From an uncultured Lachnospiraceae bacterium (lineage in GTDB: Bacteria; Bacillota; Clostridia; Lachnospirales; Lachnospiraceae): a DNA stretch of 8,395 nucleotides. This document shows positions 6,501-8,395 of this stretch, piece by piece. A program made the position numbers and the translations under genes. The number at the start of each line of letters is the position of its first letter. Within the stretch, counting starts at the first letter, position 1. The notes beneath the pieces were generated by a model. The model did no database searches and was not told the DNA's origin. It saw only the letters and a list, made by a program, of their open reading frames with translations. The stretch covers positions 1 through 8,395 of the forward strand of contig CACZQX010000376.1 in the NCBI GenBank assembly GCA_902783445.1, given 5' to 3'.

Positions 6501-7291
6501 TTTTCAAGCCCGGTTAGTTCATCTTGAATAAAAAGCCTATGTTTTTCTATTGTACTGCCTTTGACATCTTTTAGGTATAAAACCGCGTTTTGATAGTTTT
6601 CCAGCATTTTTTCCAAGGACTTCTCAATGTCCTTTTTCATGTAGTTAAACCAGGCAGTTTCTTTGTATCTTTCGATATCATAGTTTTTTTCGCAAGCATC
6701 AAGCCATTTTTCCGGCTCCGTATGGCTTCGTGAAAACAAATATAATTGATATACTATTTCCTCAATATTTTTATCTGTTTTCTTGTCGGCATATTCCTCA
6801 ATAAAATCAAAGAAATCCTCTCTTTCTTCGTCTTCGTATGCCGCATCCAAAACTTCCTTCATTGCATTGTTTTTAATGATATTCAGCTCTTTTTCCGATG
6901 CCACGCGAAATGACGGTTCCAAGCCGATTTCATTAAAATTGTCCCTTACAACGCTTTGAAAAAAGCTATCGATTGTGCCGATATTTGCGCAATTTGCAAG
7001 CAATGCCTGCCTTTGAAGATTAAAACGTTCGTTATCGGGCAAAGACTCATCTTCAAGACGAGCTTCCAAAGCGCTTATAATACGCCCCTTCATTTCAGCT
7101 GCTGCGGCTCTTGTAAATGTAAGAATCAAAAGTTTGTCAATATCAACGGGATTTGTTTTGTCCGTAATCATTCTTATTACACGTTCAACCAAAACCGCCG
7201 TTTTTCCGGAACCTGCTGCCGCCGCTACCAATATTTCTTTATTTCTTGCTTTTAAAACCTTTTCCTGGTCACTTGTCCAATTTGTTCCCAT
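3581..7291 (-). CDS. addA: ATP-dependent helicase/nuclease subunit AddA
   Basis: A complete 1236-aa AddA, close to the usual 1200-1250 aa. It is a UvrD/Rep-type superfamily 1A helicase fused to a C-terminal RecB-type nuclease. Visible in order are the Q-motif WTSDQ (5-9), Walker A AAAGSGKT (24-31), motif Ia LTFTRAAAAEM (57-67), Walker B IIVDEYQDTN (402-411), motif III VGDVKQSIYKFR (434-445), motif IV LDKNFRSR (474-481), motif V IMTIHSSKGLEF (786-797) and motif VI LLYVAMTRAEEK (862-873). The nuclease shows H1076 (GSAYH), D1172 (QGIID), D1185 and K1187 (VDYKTD) and Q1204 (KVQLDYY), all intact. With AddB it unwinds and resects double-strand breaks until a Chi-like site, preparing DNA for RecA. 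The ATG lies 15 nt after the addB stop, with a GGTGAG ribosome binding site. A CxxC (570-573) just before the GDIAVLYR segment is unusual and may be incidental. Confidence 0.97.
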   Translation of the reverse strand: MGTNWTSDQEKVLKARNKEILVAAAAGSGKTAVLVERVIRMITDKTNPVDIDKLLILTFTRAAAAEMKGRIISALEARLEDESLPDNERFNLQRQALLANCANIGTIDSFFQSVVRDNFNEIGLEPSFRVASEKELNIIKNNAMKEVLDAAYEDEEREDFFDFIEEYADKKTDKNIEEIVYQLYLFSRSHTEPEKWLDACEKNYDIERYKETAWFNYMKKDIEKSLEKMLENYQNAVLYLKDVKGSTIEKHRLFIQDELTGLEKIINKDFEITILDELKDFKEYISTKGTIRPSKDEDDRKALSLRKDSIAILKKICVKYCSEAASLQLDNIKASKKSTKELIRITKEFAKTFKEKKMERNLVDFSDLGHFALEILVDGYEKDGRVIPSDIAKEISERFDEIIVDEYQDTNYIQEAVLDAVSKKHKEIYNIFRVGDVKQSIYKFRLAKPELFVKKYDDFLDSDIDGAENYLIKLDKNFRSRKEVIDAVNAVFNEIMIKDFGGVDYSDGNKLKFGFEDYLDIPEKQDNKAEFVFIDSCDQKTATIEAAYIAKRIEEMIDEGFVIMDKKNKCLKCAGYGDIAVLYRTKANMSALKAELSARNIPFYCDTAENLYEKREVNVFADFLRLIDNPNNDIALTSVLKSEIVGLSSEELARIRLIDKEKPFFKLVLNDLPLSEDKSLKEIKDAVAGLNAKLEKYRDFELHNSVKDLMHYALMDSGYYDFLSAMTDGNLKIKNLKRFENLAKEYEGFGEGGLFSFLQYFDEIVKNKESIKAAVPSNNNEDAIKIMTIHSSKGLEFPICFVADTGKNFNNQDSTNKIALHDEMGIGVDYMDSGSRLKSTTFIKKAIADRVTADLKEEEIRLLYVAMTRAEEKLIVIATDKNMSSAGKVSDTGKAKGGGKFENWNKKEHEAELSAVDLAEAKSYADWIGMVSVLNFGVNPEISESYTKDMGFAYFVFERFEDMIKAEVEDIVDSKALKEEFKSYFIDKSLKTMPLEGIKDDARSEDAKEVIELVKQEYKYKNDLDLKTKMSVSEIKKMSYHFAVEEDAFIPDFVKNNIKNEEEKKASGTERGSAYHRVFELLDLKSIKSEKDLDENIEEMLDKGLISKEWTELVNRDKVLTFVNSDIAKRMAKAQEKNMLFRERPYVMGVSAKEIDDKYSEEEMVLVQGIIDAYFEEEGKIVIVDYKTDRVGKMEELSDRYKVQLDYYEKAIAQVTGKEVSEKVIYSVAFGKSMEV
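3586..3590 (-). promoter_or_regulatory. Ribosome binding site of the S66 gene, embedded in the end of addA
   Basis: GGAGG on the reverse strand is formed by addA's final Met-Glu-Val codons just before its TAG (3583-3581). It lies 9 nt upstream of the S66 ATG (3576-3574). Ribosomes finishing addA would therefore expose or reuse the site, a sign of a true operon. Confidence 0.75.
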
Positions 7292-7306
7292 TTTTCTCTC
7301 ACCGTT

Positions 7307-8395
7307 TTATTTCTTTTTTGCTTGCTTTATCGTTTCCATGGCATTCGCATTGTTTTTCTTTTCATAAACCCTGTATCTGCATTCTTTCTCGCTATCTCCG
7401 AAAGCGCAAATATTTCTCATAATACAGTATTTACAAGAAATCTCTTCCAAACGTCCGTCATTTTCCTCTACAAAAGGATTTACATCTATTTTTCCGGATT
7501 TGATTTCCCTTCCGAAAATATCGATTTTTTCTCTTACATATTCGATAAGTTCTTCAAAATCCTCACTATCATATAAGCCTGTTAGTTTTTCCGTGCCATC
7601 CTTGTTTACGTTTTTTTTTTTTTTTTCTACTTTGGAATCCACACTGCAATCCTTCTCAAAGCTATTGTCAATCGCCGTCAGAATATCCTTGTCGGCATTT
7701 GTCATACCTTTCATTCTGAAGACATTTACTCTATCCTCCGGGTATTTTACATAAGGGTCTTTTGCCTCAAAATAGTACAAACCTGCCGGGATAACCATCT
7801 TATCACCAAAGCTTTCTCGGGCTTTTTCCATTGCCACGCCCATATATGTCAACAATTGAAGCTCCGTTCCGTAATAGGCATCGATTATATTAAATTCTTT
7901 CGCACCGGTTTTGTAATCAATAACCTTAACAAGTATTTGGTCGTTTTCCTCGCTATAGTCGATTCTGTCTATTCTTCCTTTAAAGTCAACGTCTTTAAGG
8001 CTTTTATAAAATTCGAACTCGAATTTCGATGGAGTGAATTTGCCTAAGGACGCTTGACTGTCAAGAACCGAAATGGTCCTTTTCAGTATTCTTTTTGCTC
8101 GGTTTAGCATATATTTGTCCCTAGCGCTGTCGAGGTATTCAATGCTTTCCATTGTTTTGGCCTCTTCATCAACGCATTTTTCGGCCATTTTGTTCACAAT
8201 ATCTAAGTCAAGTTTTCCCCAGGTCATGTCGCTTTTGTTTATTTCTTCCGACAGAGTCTTTAAGGAATTATGAATTATATTACCGAAATCCGACATTTCA
8301 ATTTCAAATTGCTGCCTTTTTCTCAGCTTAAGACCATATTGCAAAAAGTGTTCAAAGGCGCAAGATGCATATGCTTCAAAACGTGATACGCCGGC
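7307..8395 (-). CDS. addB: ATP-dependent helicase/nuclease subunit AddB, C-terminal part
   Basis: The frame is open to the right window edge, so only the last 362 residues of an expected ~1100-1150 are seen; an internal Met or TTG is not the true start. Visible residue numbering starts at the edge. SRFEAYASCAFEHF (4-17) holds the first iron-sulfur cysteine, C12, and CKYCIMRNIC (321-330) holds the other three, C321, C324 and C330. Together they form the 4Fe-4S staple typical of AddB. The RecB-type nuclease between them shows H42 (GNIIH), D143 and D146 (GRIDRID), D160 and K162 (IDYKTG) and Q180 (ELQLLTY), so it should cut one strand while AddA cuts the other. A 16-base run of A in the sense strand (7611-7626 here) encodes lysines 258-261, between nuclease and C-terminal cysteines, and is a likely slippage site. 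addA follows 15 nt after the stop. The operon promoter is outside the window. Confidence 0.95.
   Translation of the reverse strand, partial: AGVSRFEAYASCAFEHFLQYGLKLRKRQQFEIEMSDFGNIIHNSLKTLSEEINKSDMTWGKLDLDIVNKMAEKCVDEEAKTMESIEYLDSARDKYMLNRAKRILKRTISVLDSQASLGKFTPSKFEFEFYKSLKDVDFKGRIDRIDYSEENDQILVKVIDYKTGAKEFNIIDAYYGTELQLLTYMGVAMEKARESFGDKMVIPAGLYYFEAKDPYVKYPEDRVNVFRMKGMTNADKDILTAIDNSFEKDCSVDSKVEKKKKNVNKDGTEKLTGLYDSEDFEELIEYVREKIDIFGREIKSGKIDVNPFVEENDGRLEEISCKYCIMRNICAFGDSEKECRYRVYEKKNNANAMETIKQAKKK

Noticed and set aside
8342..8344. An addB start near 8344
   Set aside because: The frame continues to the window edge with conserved AddB residues, including the first Fe-S cysteine, so the codon there is internal and the gene is merely cut by the window.
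1..8395. CRISPR arrays, transposases, phage genes, tRNA or rRNA
   Set aside because: No spaced direct repeats, transposase motifs, terminal inverted repeats, cloverleaf or rRNA signatures were seen.

Overview
The window looks like part of the chromosome of an anaerobic, low-GC Gram-positive bacterium (Bacillota, class Clostridia or a close relative). The evidence is the strong AGGAGG ribosome binding sites, the AT-rich intergenic DNA, an AddAB-type (not RecBCD) recombination nuclease, a purine riboswitch, and a two-gene SufBC-like iron-sulfur system of the minimal type known from anaerobes. Genus and species cannot be judged from this sequence. There is no sign of a phage, insertion sequence, CRISPR array, tRNA or rRNA.

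Left part (1-491): the first 21 codons of a guanine/hypoxanthine-type purine permease read leftward off the window edge. They follow a ~200-nt leader that holds a recognisable but divergent guanine-class purine riboswitch aptamer (192-258) just after a sigma-A-like promoter (272-300). Back to back with it, a good promoter (347-375) drives the rightward pair sufC-sufB (492-2156). These encode an ABC ATPase and a short SufB/SufD-type scaffold, and match the minimal SUF-like system (SMS, SmsC-SmsB). A bidirectional hairpin terminator (2165-2191) closes the pair.

Middle (2192-2559): a leftward 60-residue conserved-looking small protein of unknown function with a GTG start, preceded by an AT-rich spacer with a 12-bp tandem repeat and an inverted third copy.

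Right part (2560-8395): a leftward, tightly packed operon. The order of transcription is addB (C-terminal 362 residues visible, 5' end off the window), addA (complete, 1236 aa), and an S66-family LD-carboxypeptidase/MccF-like peptidase whose ribosome binding site lies inside the last codons of addA. AddA and AddB form the helicase-nuclease that resects double-strand breaks; both show intact nuclease motifs, and AddB has all four iron-sulfur cysteines. Because AddB needs a 4Fe-4S cluster, the neighbouring SMS system could supply it, but this is only a functional remark and not evidence of co-regulation.

The points most worth a second look are the non-consensus kissing loop of the purine riboswitch and an 8-nt complement to it downstream, a 16-base poly(A) tract inside addB that could shift the frame before the Fe-S cysteines, and the translational coupling of an S66 peptidase to addA.
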